From Hyphomonas jannaschiana VP2 (GTDB lineage Bacteria; Pseudomonadota; Alphaproteobacteria; Caulobacterales; Hyphomonadaceae), in contig NZ_ARYJ01000012.1 of the NCBI RefSeq assembly GCF_000685215.1, positions 1-64,000 on the forward strand: 64,000 nucleotides of DNA. The letters run 5' to 3'. Shown here piece by piece: positions 43,532-52,132 of the stretch. Each line of letters opens with the position of its first letter. Position 1 is the first letter of the stretch. Made by a program: the position numbers and the translations under genes. The notes under the pieces are model-generated. The model worked only from the letters and a program-made list of their open reading frames with translations. It ran no database searches and was not told the DNA's origin.

Positions 43532-44809
43532 ATGAGCGAGGGGAGCAAGGAGCCGCCAGACCTGTCGCGCCCGGATCGCCGTGGCGCGTTTTTCCTGTTG
43601 TTTTTCTGCCTGATGGCCATCGGGGCGGGAAATACGATGCTGATGGCGGCTGTGCTGCCGCCTCTGTCGCGCGAGGTTGGCCTTCCGGACTGGATGGCGG
43701 GCGCCGTTTTTGGCCTGTCGGCCTTTTTCTGGTCGGTCTTTTCGCCATTCTGGGGCAAGCGGTCGAACCGGTATGGGCGCAGGCCCATCGCGGCGCTGGG
43801 GCTGGCGGGCTATTCGGTCTCGATGCTGTTCCTGTTCCTGTCGGGCCTGGCGGCCAAGACGGGGCTCATCACGAACACGCTCCTGATCTTCGCCTGCCTT
43901 GCCATTTCGCGGTCGTTTTTCGGTATTTTCGGATCCGGGGCGAACCCGGCGGCGCAGGCTTATGTCGCTGACCGGACAAGCCAGGCCGAACGGCGCGACG
44001 AGATTGCGTTCATTTCCTCCGGCTTCAGCGTCGGAACCGTTGTAGGCCCGGCCTTCGCTGCTGCCCTCGTTGCCTTTGCGGGCATTCTCAGCCCGCTGCT
44101 TCTGACCTCCGTGATCGCTGCGGTTATGGCGGGCATGATCTGGTTTCGCCTGCCGGAACAGAAAGAACCGGTCACGGACGCGACGAATCTGGATGTCGAA
44201 ACCAGTGCCCGCGGCCTTTGGCATTCGCGGGACGTGCTGCCCTTCCTGGTGTTTGCAGTCTGTCTGTCGCTCGCCACCGGCATCCTGATGCAGGTCTTCG
44301 TCTTCGCCGTGATGGACAAGCTGGACGTCGCAGGGCCGCAGGCTGCCCAGTATACCGGCCCGGCCTTTACCGTCGGCGCGATGGCTGTGTTGCTGGCGCA
44401 GCTGGTGCTGATCCCGCGCCTGAAGCTGCGCAACAAGACGCTTATGTGGGTGGGTTGTATCCCGCTGCTTTGCGGAGCGCTTCTGATGATCGTGGCGCAG
44501 GATTTCGCTACGCTGGTCATGGTGCAGTTCCTGCTGGGCCTCGGGCAGGGGCTTGCCCGGCCGGGCTTTTCCAGCGGGGCGTCGCTCGCCGTGTCACCCC
44601 AGCTTCAGGGTAATGTCGCCGGCCTGGTCATTTCAGCGAACGGTATGGGCTATATCGTGACACCCTTCTTCGGCCTGTTCGTGTACCAGTATGTCGGACC
44701 GAACATTCCCTTCATGATCGCCTCCGGCCTGCTTGTCTTTATGGGCCTCTACGCCTATCACGCCCTACGTGACGGCGTGGGCGAGTTCGATCCGGAAACG
44801 GATCTCTAG
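43532..44809 (+). CDS. MFS transporter
   Basis: The 425-residue protein has twelve hydrophobic helices and the MFS loop motif GKRSNRYGRRP between helices 2 and 3, with a central cytosolic loop near residue 205. It resembles the tetracycline/multidrug exporter branch, but its substrate is unknown. The spacer to the S8 gene (43308-43531) contains both divergent promoters and a TTGACA-like hexamer near 43413. Confidence 0.9.
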   Translation: MSEGSKEPPDLSRPDRRGAFFLLFFCLMAIGAGNTMLMAAVLPPLSREVGLPDWMAGAVFGLSAFFWSVFSPFWGKRSNRYGRRPIAALGLAGYSVSMLFLFLSGLAAKTGLITNTLLIFACLAISRSFFGIFGSGANPAAQAYVADRTSQAERRDEIAFISSGFSVGTVVGPAFAAALVAFAGILSPLLLTSVIAAVMAGMIWFRLPEQKEPVTDATNLDVETSARGLWHSRDVLPFLVFAVCLSLATGILMQVFVFAVMDKLDVAGPQAAQYTGPAFTVGAMAVLLAQLVLIPRLKLRNKTLMWVGCIPLLCGALLMIVAQDFATLVMVQFLLGLGQGLARPGFSSGASLAVSPQLQGNVAGLVISANGMGYIVTPFFGLFVYQYVGPNIPFMIASGLLVFMGLYAYHALRDGVGEFDPETDL

Positions 44810-44810
44810 C

Positions 44811-46157
44811 TCAGTTGGTTGAGGCGACAGCCGCAGATCCGCCGGTCAGCAGGGCCAGCATGTCCTTGGTCGGATAGCCATCTGCCACGACGCCTTGCGA
44901 CTTCTGGAACCCTTGCAGCGCAGTACGGGTCCTGCGGCCGGGAATCCCGTCCACGACGCCGGCATCATAGCCGCGCGAGTTCAGGCTTGCCTGCAGGATC
45001 TTGATCTCCGCCACGGTCAGCGGCTCGATGTCCGTCGGCCAGACGGCGACAGGCACTTTCTTGCCAGTGAAGGCATCGCCCGACAGGCCAACCGCCAGAG
45101 CGTAAGAGTCGGCATTGTTGTACTTCTTGAACACCTTGAAATTGTTGAAGATCAGGTATTTCGGTCCAGTGGCGCCAGCTGGCAGCCACAATTCGGCATA
45201 CTCCGCCCCGCCGGTCTGGAAGTCGCCGCCACGGATCGGGATGAGACCGTGGCTGCGCCAGGTCTCCATCCGGCGTTCATTCCCGTCGGCCAGGGCGAAA
45301 TCGAAGCCGGTCGGCACGATCACCTCGATGCCCCACGGCTGACCCGGCGACCAGCCGGAAGCTTTCAGGTAATTGGCGGCAGAGGCCAGGGCATCGCCTT
45401 CATTCTTCCAGATGTCTTTCTCGCCATCACCGTCAAAGTCCTGCGCGTAGGCGTAGTACGTTGACGGCATGAACTGGGTCTGGCCCATCGCGCCAGCCCA
45501 GCCGGCGATCAGATCGTCCCGGTGGGCATCGCCGCGTTCGACGATTTTCATCAGCGTCAGCAGTTCGCGTTCGGCAAAGGATTTGCGGCGGCCCTCCACG
45601 GCCATGTTGGCCAGCGTGTTCGGCCCGTCGAAATTGCCGATGACTGCGCCGAAGCTCGACTCCATGCCCCAGATGGCGGCGATATATTCAGCATCGACGC
45701 CGTATTTCGCTTCGATTTCAGCGAAAAGCTGGCTCTCATTGGAGAGGTGGGAGGCACCATTGGAGACCCGGCTGTTGCCCAGCGGCACTTTCAGATAATC
45801 CCAAATCGGCTTTGCAAACTCCGCCTGATCGCCCACGCCGACTGCAGCGGCCTGGAAGGTCGAGCCGAGATACAGGTCCAGTGGCCGGATGTTTTCAAGG
45901 AAGGATTTGACCAGGGCGCGGTCATGCCCTGCCGCGATGGCGCGGGCGGAAAAATCATCCCGCCAGGCGTCCATGTCGCTGTTTCCGGTGGATTTATAGT
46001 GGATTGGCCCCGTGTCTGGCGCCGGCTGACTGGGAGCAGGCGGCGGGGAAGACGGTGTACCAGGCGATGCCTGCGGACTATGGGCGCAGGAAACCAGCAG
46101 GCCGGCAAGAATTGCCGCACCGGCGATGTGCGAACGCGCGATCGCATGGCGTGCCAC
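44811..46157 (-). CDS. MltB-type lytic murein transglycosylase lipoprotein
   Basis: The 448-residue protein has a lipobox LVSC (about Cys24) and a Pro/Ser linker. It has an SLT_2 (GH103) domain with the catalytic glutamate in WGMESSFGAVIGNF, GAMGQTQFMPSTY, and a C-terminal peptidoglycan-binding domain (SLNSRGYDAGVVDGIPGRRTRTAL). It cleaves glycan strands to 1,6-anhydro ends. The start is a GTG at 46157 with AGGAG eight bases upstream; the frame extends much further but without a signal. One base separates its stop from the MFS stop. Confidence 0.93.
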   Translation of the reverse strand: MARHAIARSHIAGAAILAGLLVSCAHSPQASPGTPSSPPPAPSQPAPDTGPIHYKSTGNSDMDAWRDDFSARAIAAGHDRALVKSFLENIRPLDLYLGSTFQAAAVGVGDQAEFAKPIWDYLKVPLGNSRVSNGASHLSNESQLFAEIEAKYGVDAEYIAAIWGMESSFGAVIGNFDGPNTLANMAVEGRRKSFAERELLTLMKIVERGDAHRDDLIAGWAGAMGQTQFMPSTYYAYAQDFDGDGEKDIWKNEGDALASAANYLKASGWSPGQPWGIEVIVPTGFDFALADGNERRMETWRSHGLIPIRGGDFQTGGAEYAELWLPAGATGPKYLIFNNFKVFKKYNNADSYALAVGLSGDAFTGKKVPVAVWPTDIEPLTVAEIKILQASLNSRGYDAGVVDGIPGRRTRTALQGFQKSQGVVADGYPTKDMLALLTGGSAAVASTN

Positions 46158-46268
46158 GTTATATGCTCCTGAAAACAGCCGCGCATGACAGCGCGTGTCC
46201 TTGACTCTGATGACTGGATTCATTACTCGCACCGCTTTCCAATTCCTTATGACCCACGGGGCCATCCC

Positions 46269-46394
46269 ATGAAAGTCCGTTCGTCTCTCAAATCGCTCAA
46301 GTCGCGTCACCGCGATTGCAAGGTCGTGCGCCGCAAGGGCAAGGTCTATGTGATCAACAAGACCGATCCCCGCTTCAAAGCAAAGCAGGGCTGA
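46269..46394 (+). CDS. rpmJ: 50S ribosomal protein L36
   Basis: The 41-residue basic protein [17 protein letters not shown]... is L36 of the alphaproteobacterial form. Only one of the usual zinc-ligand cysteines remains, so it is a zinc-independent variant. Upstream in-frame codons (from 46185) are not part of the family. It stands alone between the transglycosylase and the HAD gene. Confidence 0.95.
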   Translation: MKVRSSLKSLKSRHRDCKVVRRKGKVYVINKTDPRFKAKQG

Positions 46395-46425
46395 GCGGAA
46401 CGTGAATGGGCAATAAGGCGGGAAA

Positions 46426-47034
46426 ATGACCGCCCAAATTGCTCTTTTCGATCTTGGACGGGTCGTGCTCGATTGGGAGCCGGCCCGTTTATATTCTCGC
46501 CTCCTGCCTGACGCAGAAGAGCGCGAGCGATTTCTCTCCGAAATCTGTACGATGGCCTGGCACACCCGCCACGATGCGGGCGTGAGCTTTGCCGACAATG
46601 CGCCGCCGCTGATCGCGCAATACCCACACTATGAAGCCGAAATCCGGGCCTGGGGCGGGCGCTGGATGGAAATGTTCGACGGCTATATCGACGGCACGCC
46701 TGCGCTGATCGACCGGCTGGAGGAACGCGGCGTGCCGCTGTACGCCCTTTCCAACATGCCGTCGGAGACCTGGCCGCTGATGCTGGAGCATTTCCCGCTG
46801 GTGAAGCGCTTCCGGCACACGGTCGTTTCCGGCGACATCGGTCTCGTGAAGCCGGACCCGGCGATCTTCATGCATGCGCTGGAAAAGCTCGGTAATCCGG
46901 CGCCGGGCGAGGTGTTTTTCATCGACGATAGCGAAAAGAACATCACCGCCGCTGACGCGCTCGGCTTCCGTACGCATCTTTTCCGTTCGGCCGAGGGGCT
47001 GGAGACGGCCCTGAAGGCAGAAGGCCTTCTCTGA
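46426..47034 (+). CDS. HAD family hydrolase (YihX/haloacid dehalogenase-like)
   Basis: The 202-residue protein has motif I in ALFDLGRVVLDW, motif II in LYALSNMPS, the lysine in GLVKPDPAIF, and motif IV in FFIDDSEKN. These complete a HAD phosphatase-like site of the IA subfamily. The substrate, likely a phosphorylated small molecule, is unknown. It starts 31 bases after rpmJ. Confidence 0.92.
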   Translation: MTAQIALFDLGRVVLDWEPARLYSRLLPDAEERERFLSEICTMAWHTRHDAGVSFADNAPPLIAQYPHYEAEIRAWGGRWMEMFDGYIDGTPALIDRLEERGVPLYALSNMPSETWPLMLEHFPLVKRFRHTVVSGDIGLVKPDPAIFMHALEKLGNPAPGEVFFIDDSEKNITAADALGFRTHLFRSAEGLETALKAEGLL

Positions 47035-47090
47035 CAGTCTGACAGAAAGAGGACATTGCCCGGCCGTATTGGACGGGTAGTATCGCGCCC

Positions 47091-47627
47091 ATGCTGAGAG
47101 CCCTCTTCCTTGCCCTTGCCTTCATGGCCGCCTGCCTGCCCGCGCTGGCTGTGCCGACGGACGAGATGTTCGAGAAACTGAAGAACGCGCCGAGCGAGAG
47201 CGAAGCCAATGATGCGGCGCAGGACATCTGGGCCTCCTGGATGGAGTCCGGCTCGCCGACGGTGGACATGATCATGCAGCGCGGGGTCGAAGCGCAGATG
47301 ATTGGCGACACCGAAACGGCCCGCACATTTTATGACCGCGCCATCCTCATCAAGCCGGACAATCCGCAGGCATGGTTCCGCCGGGCAGGGATCTTCCTGG
47401 CCGAAGAGAATTTCCCCGAAGCCCTGCGCGACCTGAACGAGACGCTGAAACTGGAGCCGCGCCATTTCGGGGCCTGGGCGGGGCTCGGGTCCATGTTTGA
47501 GACAATGGGCGCCAATGACCAGGCGCTGGAAGCCTGGCGCGAGGCGCTGGTGATCTATCCCCATATGCGTGACGGGCTGCAGGCGGAAAAGCGCCTCGCC
47601 AAGATCGCCGAAGGGCAGGGGCTCTGA
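47091..47627 (+). CDS. Exported tetratricopeptide-repeat protein
   Basis: The 178-residue protein has a signal peptide ending near ALAVP (about residue 20) and two to three TPR units (about 60-165), including AQMIGDTETARTFYDRAILI and NFPEALRDLNETLKLEP. It probably works as a periplasmic adaptor. Partners are not shown. It is closely followed by an alpha/beta hydrolase gene. Confidence 0.88.
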   Translation: MLRALFLALAFMAACLPALAVPTDEMFEKLKNAPSESEANDAAQDIWASWMESGSPTVDMIMQRGVEAQMIGDTETARTFYDRAILIKPDNPQAWFRRAGIFLAEENFPEALRDLNETLKLEPRHFGAWAGLGSMFETMGANDQALEAWREALVIYPHMRDGLQAEKRLAKIAEGQGL

Positions 47628-47631
47628 GGCC

Positions 47632-48573
47632 TTGCTGACGGCAACGGCCATCACGCTGGCAGGCCTCGGCGCCGCGCTCGGTCTCTCGTCGGGGGCCTAT
47701 ACGTCCCGCATCCAGAAGGCCCACCCGCCTTCCGGCCGCCGCATCGAAGTCGGCGGTTATGACGTCCATGTGCTTGAAGCGGGCAAGGCTGGGCCGCCCG
47801 TCCTGATGATCCATGGCGCAAGCGCCAATGCGCGGGAGTTCAGCTGGACGCTGGCACCGCGACTCGAGAAGGATTTCCGTGTGCTGATGGCTGACCGGCC
47901 GGGTCATGGCCACTCCCGCCGCCCGCCGGGTGCGGAGGCGCTCGGCGTTCAGGCCGCGCAGATGGCAGGTGTGCTGGAACAACTCGCGGCGGAAGAGCCA
48001 GCCATCGTGGTCGGCCATTCCTTTGGAGGCGCGGTGGCCCTGCGCCTCGCGCTCGACCGGCCGGAGCTTGTGAAAGGCCTCGTCCTGCTCGCCCCGGTGA
48101 CACATGACTGGGGCGGCGACGGCCATGCCTGGTACAACCGCTTTGCCGCTTCTCGCCTGATCGGCCCGGCGTTCAGCCAGGTCGTGCCGCTGGTCGGCCC
48201 GTCGCAGGTGGGCGCGGGCATTGGCGGCGTGTTCGACCCGTCGCCCGCGCCGGAAGGCTATTTCGAGAAGTCCGGCATTGGTCTTCTTTTCCGCCCGCCC
48301 GCCTTTCGCGCCAATGCCCGGGACGTGCGTGTGCTGGACCGGGAACTGGCCGCGCAGTCGAAGCGCTATGGCGAACTGTCGATGCCCATCACGGTCTTCT
48401 CCGGCAGCAAGGACACGGTGATCACACCAGCGAAACACACGGCCCGCCTGAAGAAACAGGTCGATATTGACCTCATCATCCTGCCAGAAGAAGGCCATAT
48501 GCCTCACCATAAACACGGGCCTGACGTGGTCGATGCCATCCGGCGTCTGGCCAGCTTGCCCGGGAGCCGCTAA
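47632..48573 (+). CDS. Alpha/beta hydrolase with N-terminal hydrophobic segment
   Basis: The protein of about 313 residues has a hydrophobic N-terminus (TAITLAGLGAALGLSSGA), LMIHGASANARE, the elbow GHSFGG, FSGSKDTV and a late histidine in EGHMPHH. These fit an alpha/beta hydrolase. The start is uncertain: TTG at 47632 follows the TPR gene, and an ATG at 47569 would overlap that gene by 59 bases. The TTG was chosen to avoid the overlap. Confidence 0.85.
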   Translation: MLTATAITLAGLGAALGLSSGAYTSRIQKAHPPSGRRIEVGGYDVHVLEAGKAGPPVLMIHGASANAREFSWTLAPRLEKDFRVLMADRPGHGHSRRPPGAEALGVQAAQMAGVLEQLAAEEPAIVVGHSFGGAVALRLALDRPELVKGLVLLAPVTHDWGGDGHAWYNRFAASRLIGPAFSQVVPLVGPSQVGAGIGGVFDPSPAPEGYFEKSGIGLLFRPPAFRANARDVRVLDRELAAQSKRYGELSMPITVFSGSKDTVITPAKHTARLKKQVDIDLIILPEEGHMPHHKHGPDVVDAIRRLASLPGSR

Positions 48574-48637
48574 GACGCGGCTCCTTTCATTTCCAATTCC
48601 GATTCTGCCGCCTGCCGGCCAATAACTGGAGTTCCTC

Positions 48638-48898
48638 ATGGACGACGCCCCGATCGAGAACCTCACCGAAGCCAGCCGCGAGAAACTGCGCCAGACCGTC
48701 GCCAAGATCGAGCGCCTGGAAGAAGAAAAGAAAGAGGTCGCCGAGCAGATCAAGGAGATCTATGCCGAGGCCAAGGCGTTCGGCTTTGACACCAAGGCGC
48801 TGCGCCAGGTGGTCAAGCTGCGCAAGATCGACAAGGCCGACCGCGAAGAGGCCGAGATGATGCTCGAAACCTACCTCATCGCCCTGGGTGAAGCCTGA
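48638..48898 (+). CDS. gapR: GapR family DNA-binding protein (DUF2312)
   Basis: The 86-residue protein matches GapR/DUF2312: a coiled-coil LRQTVAKIERLEEEKKEVAE and AKAFGFDTKALRQVVKLRK. In Caulobacter GapR binds overtwisted AT-rich DNA and is essential for chromosome replication and transcription. GGAG lies seven bases before the ATG and a GATTC (CcrM-type GANTC) site lies 37 bases upstream. Its end overlaps the next gene by eleven bases. Confidence 0.93.
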   Translation: MDDAPIENLTEASREKLRQTVAKIERLEEEKKEVAEQIKEIYAEAKAFGFDTKALRQVVKLRKIDKADREEAEMMLETYLIALGEA

Positions 48899-49439
48899 GC
48901 CGGATGTGACGCGGGACGAGATTTCCCGGCTAATCGAGGCCTCCGGCCTGATGCGCCGGCTGGCCCGGTTCGATCCGCACTGGGTGGGGTCGACCTATCT
49001 CGGCCTGCATGACGACTTCTCCGACATCGACATCTGCTGCAGCTTCGCGCCGTCGCTGGAGGCGACCCGGACTGACGTCGAAGCGGCGTGCGGTGTGTTC
49101 GGCGACTATGATCTGACAGATGAGATCTATGGAGGTCAGCCCTCCCGCATCGTCCGGTTCCGGATGGGCGGGATACCAGTCGAGGTCTGGGGCCGTGCCC
49201 ATCCAGTCCACGAACATGAGTTCTATCGCTTCACGCAGGTTGAGCAGCGCCTGTTGGCCCTGCACGGACCGGACCTGAGGGAAGACGTTGTCCGCCGCCG
49301 GCGGGGCGGCGCGGATACGGAAACGGCTTTTGTCCGGGCGCTCGGCTTTGATGCCCCGCCGCACGTTTTCCTGCTGGACCAGTTCGACAAGGACGATAGT
49401 GCGCTGAGGGATTTGCGGGAGGCAGGCCCTTCGGCCTAA
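48888..49439 (+). CDS. DUF4269-type nucleotidyltransferase-like protein
   Basis: The 183-residue protein carries GSTYLGLHDDFSDIDICCSF, a GS-x10-DxD pattern of the Pol-beta nucleotidyltransferase fold, and IPVEVWGRAHPVHEHEFYRFTQVEQRLLAL. It best fits the DUF4269 family, whose substrate is unknown. It starts at a GTG inside gapR, so its translation depends on gapR. The rest of the protein is short and acidic. Confidence 0.82.
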   Translation: MKPEPDVTRDEISRLIEASGLMRRLARFDPHWVGSTYLGLHDDFSDIDICCSFAPSLEATRTDVEAACGVFGDYDLTDEIYGGQPSRIVRFRMGGIPVEVWGRAHPVHEHEFYRFTQVEQRLLALHGPDLREDVVRRRRGGADTETAFVRALGFDAPPHVFLLDQFDKDDSALRDLREAGPSA

Positions 49440-49448
49440 ACTGCACCT

Positions 49449-50000
49449 ATGGGCCGGGATGTCGACGAACGGAAGAAGCGCGCCGCGCTGCGCAAATTGC
49501 GCAAGGCAGCCGAGCTTGCCGAACAGGGCAAGGGGCCGCCCCTGTCCGACTGGGAGCGTGAGTTCCTGGAAGAAGTCGAAGAGCGGATCGAGAAATATGG
49601 CTCGGCATTCGCAGACCCGATGAAGGGCGATGAAGGCGAGGCGCTCTCCGCCCTGCAGCAGGTAAAGCTGAAAGAGATCGACAAGAAAGCCCGCGGCAAG
49701 GCCCGGAAAGGCTTTGGCAACAAGGCGGGGCCCGGCAAGAAATCCACCAAGGGCGGGTTTGCGAAGCGAGCCCCGCCGCGTGTGCGCCAGATCGACGATG
49801 ACATCGAAGAAGAGGCCATAGAGACCGAGACGCCACCACCCCCCGCACCTGTGCGACGCGGCAAGCCTGTGCTGAAGGCCGTTCCGAAGGACAAGACGTC
49901 CGATACCGGGCCCGATGCGTACAAGGAACAAGCCCCGAAACCACGTCCTGCCGGGAGGCCGGTGTTCCGTGTGATAGATGGGGGCAAGGACGGGGCCTGA
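49449..50000 (+). CDS. Highly charged protein of unknown function
   Basis: I do not recognise this 183-residue protein. The N-terminal third is helical and charged (ERKKRAALRKLRKAAEL, WEREFLEEVEERIEKY). The rest is low-complexity, rich in Lys, Gly, Pro and Glu, and likely disordered. It follows the nucleotidyltransferase gene by nine bases, so they are probably co-transcribed. Confidence 0.72.
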   Translation: MGRDVDERKKRAALRKLRKAAELAEQGKGPPLSDWEREFLEEVEERIEKYGSAFADPMKGDEGEALSALQQVKLKEIDKKARGKARKGFGNKAGPGKKSTKGGFAKRAPPRVRQIDDDIEEEAIETETPPPPAPVRRGKPVLKAVPKDKTSDTGPDAYKEQAPKPRPAGRPVFRVIDGGKDGA

Positions 50001-50030
50001 TGCCTGGCTCCGCGTTCAGGGAGCTGGCTT

Positions 50031-50879
50031 ATGAAGACCGTCATCATCACAGGGGCCTCCACCGGGATCGGGGCAGGGGCCGCGCGTCATCTAGCGGCAA
50101 AGGGATGGCGCGTCTTCGCAGGCGTTCGCAAGCATGCCGATGGCGAGATGTTAAAGCTCAAATCTTCCGGTGTGCTGTGCCCGATCATCCTTGATGTGAC
50201 GAAACCTGATCAGGTCGCCGCAGCCGTTGAGACGGTGTCTGAGGCGCTGGGCGGCGAACGCCTTGCCGGTCTCGTCAACAATGCAGGCATCGCGAAAATG
50301 GGCCCGCTGGCGATCCAGCCCATGGAGGATTTCCGGGCACATTTCGAGGTCAACGTGTTTGGCCTGCTCGCCATGACACAGGCCTGCGTGCCGCTGCTGG
50401 GGGCTGACCCGGCCCGCAACGGCCTGCCCGGGCGGATTGTCAACATCACCAGCGTCGGCGGACGGTTGTCCTCTCCTTTCCTCGGTGCCTATGCCGCCAC
50501 CAAGCATGCTGTGGAAGCAATGACGGATTCGCTGCGCCGGGAACTCGTCATCTATGGCATCGATGCCATTGCCATCGGACCAGGCTCTGTGAAGACGCCG
50601 ATCTGGGACAAGGCCGAAGCGGACAATACCGAAGGTCCCTATGCGTCGAGTGATTGGGGAGAGTCTCTCAAACAGTTCGAACAGGTCATGCTGTCGGGCG
50701 GACGATCGGGCCTCGCCCCGGAAGAGATCGCCGGCTACATCGAAACCGCGCTTGCGGCCGACAAGCCGAAAGCGCGCTACGCGCCGGTTCCGGACAAGCT
50801 GACCAACTGGACCATCCCGACCCGCCTGCCCAAGCGCCTCCTGGACAAGATTTTCTGGAAACGTTTCGGCCTGAAATAA
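50031..50879 (+). CDS. Short-chain dehydrogenase/reductase
   Basis: The 282-residue SDR has the cofactor loop TGASTGIGAGAA, NNAGIAKMG, and the catalytic Ser-Tyr-Lys in INITSVGGRLS...YAATKHA. C-terminal residues after LAPEEIAGYIETAL are basic. Substrate and cofactor preference are unknown. It shares no clear operon with the next SDR, 83 bases away. Confidence 0.92.
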   Translation: MKTVIITGASTGIGAGAARHLAAKGWRVFAGVRKHADGEMLKLKSSGVLCPIILDVTKPDQVAAAVETVSEALGGERLAGLVNNAGIAKMGPLAIQPMEDFRAHFEVNVFGLLAMTQACVPLLGADPARNGLPGRIVNITSVGGRLSSPFLGAYAATKHAVEAMTDSLRRELVIYGIDAIAIGPGSVKTPIWDKAEADNTEGPYASSDWGESLKQFEQVMLSGGRSGLAPEEIAGYIETALAADKPKARYAPVPDKLTNWTIPTRLPKRLLDKIFWKRFGLK

Positions 50880-50962
50880 TCGTGACGCCCCTGTCAGGTT
50901 TTGCTTGACGGACCACACGGAACCCACGTGCATGATGCCCGGACCATAAGGGAGGAAACATC

Positions 50963-51844
50963 ATGGCGGATCTGAGCGGCAAGGTTGCTGTCATTACAGG
51001 CGCAGCAAGCGGTATCGGCCTGGCAGGCGTGGAGACGTTTGTGGAGGCAGGCGCGAAAGTCATCGCAGCCGACATCCAGGACGAAAAAGGCCGCGCGCTG
51101 GAGACGCGCTTTGGCGTGGACAAGGTCCGCTACGTCCATTGCGACGTGATGGACCTGGCCGACCTCGACGCCCTGATGGAAGGCGCTGTCAGTCATTTCG
51201 GCAAGCTGGACGTTGTCTGGAACAATGCCGGCAGTGGCGGCACCCCGGCCACGATCGAGGAACTCGACGAAGAAGGCTATGACAAGACGATGGACCTGCT
51301 GCTGAAGCAGGTCTTCTTCGGCACGAAATACGCCGTCGAGCGGATGAAGGAGTCCGGCGGCTCCATCATCAACACATCTTCCATCAGCGCGCTGGAAGCC
51401 GGCTGGGCGCCGATTACCTATTCCGTCGCCAAGATCGGTGTGGCGCACTTCTCCCGCATCGCGGCCGCGCAGGTCGCCAAGCACAAGATCCGCGTGAATG
51501 CGATCCTGCCGGGCTTCATCGCCACCTCCATCTTCGGGGCGTCGCTCGGCATGTCGCGCGAAGTGGCTGATCAGATGGCAGAGATGCTGGCCCAGCAGGG
51601 CGGTTCGATGCAGCCGGCGGGCCGGACGGGCAAGGGCCGCGACATTGCTGAAATGGCGGCCTTCCTCGCTTCCGATGCGGCGGAATTCATCACCGGCAGC
51701 CAGTTCACCGTCGATGGCGGCATCACGGTCGGCCCGCGCCATTCCTGGGATGAGACGGCGGGTGGCCCGGTCCTCGAAGCGCTGGGCATCACGCCGGAAC
51801 AGGCCGAGCAGATGGCCGAGGCCATGAAGGCACAACAGGGATAG
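50963..51844 (+). CDS. Short-chain dehydrogenase/reductase, classical type
   Basis: The 293-residue SDR has TGAASGIGLAGVET, NNAGSGG, the Ser and Tyr/Lys in NTSSISALEAGWAPITYSVAKIG, and the C-terminal motif GSQFTVDGGITVG. A classical alcohol or 3-oxoacyl reductase role is likely, but the substrate is unknown. GGAGG lies seven bases before the ATG. Confidence 0.92.
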   Translation: MADLSGKVAVITGAASGIGLAGVETFVEAGAKVIAADIQDEKGRALETRFGVDKVRYVHCDVMDLADLDALMEGAVSHFGKLDVVWNNAGSGGTPATIEELDEEGYDKTMDLLLKQVFFGTKYAVERMKESGGSIINTSSISALEAGWAPITYSVAKIGVAHFSRIAAAQVAKHKIRVNAILPGFIATSIFGASLGMSREVADQMAEMLAQQGGSMQPAGRTGKGRDIAEMAAFLASDAAEFITGSQFTVDGGITVGPRHSWDETAGGPVLEALGITPEQAEQMAEAMKAQQG

Positions 51845-51847
51845 GGA

Positions 51848-52132
51848 TCAGCGTTTCCGGTCCGGGTCGAGGCCGGGGATGGCCTCGACAGCGGACAGCA
51901 ATTCCTGCAGGGAGGCGGCTCGGATCACCCGGCGGCCTTTCTCATCCGACAGGGCATAGCCCTCATCGGATTTGAAAAGCGGGAAGCGGCGCCAGTGCGC
52001 CCGGGTGCGGAAGATCCAGATCTGATCGGGGGACTCGCCAGCGGCAGCCCACCCGGTCCACATATGATCCGGCGGCAGGCTGCGCCACAGGGCGTCGATC
52101 TCGTCGACTTCGGAAGGCGAAAAGGCGGTCAT
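51848..52132 (-). CDS. Small hypothetical protein
   Basis: I do not recognise this 94-residue protein (MTAFSPSEVDEIDALWRS). It is rich in Trp and acidic residues. Its 3' end contains a perfect nine-base hairpin (51866-51874 and 51881-51889). Its ATG overlaps that of the divergent EamA gene by two bases (CATG), and it has no clear ribosome site, so its start or reality is uncertain. Confidence 0.6.
   Translation of the reverse strand: MTAFSPSEVDEIDALWRSLPPDHMWTGWAAAGESPDQIWIFRTRAHWRRFPLFKSDEGYALSDEKGRRVIRAASLQELLSAVEAIPGLDPDRKR

Noticed and set aside
51866-51889. Terminator for the SDR gene ending at 51844
   Set aside because: The nine-base hairpin lies within the coding end of the opposite gene and has no T-run on either strand.
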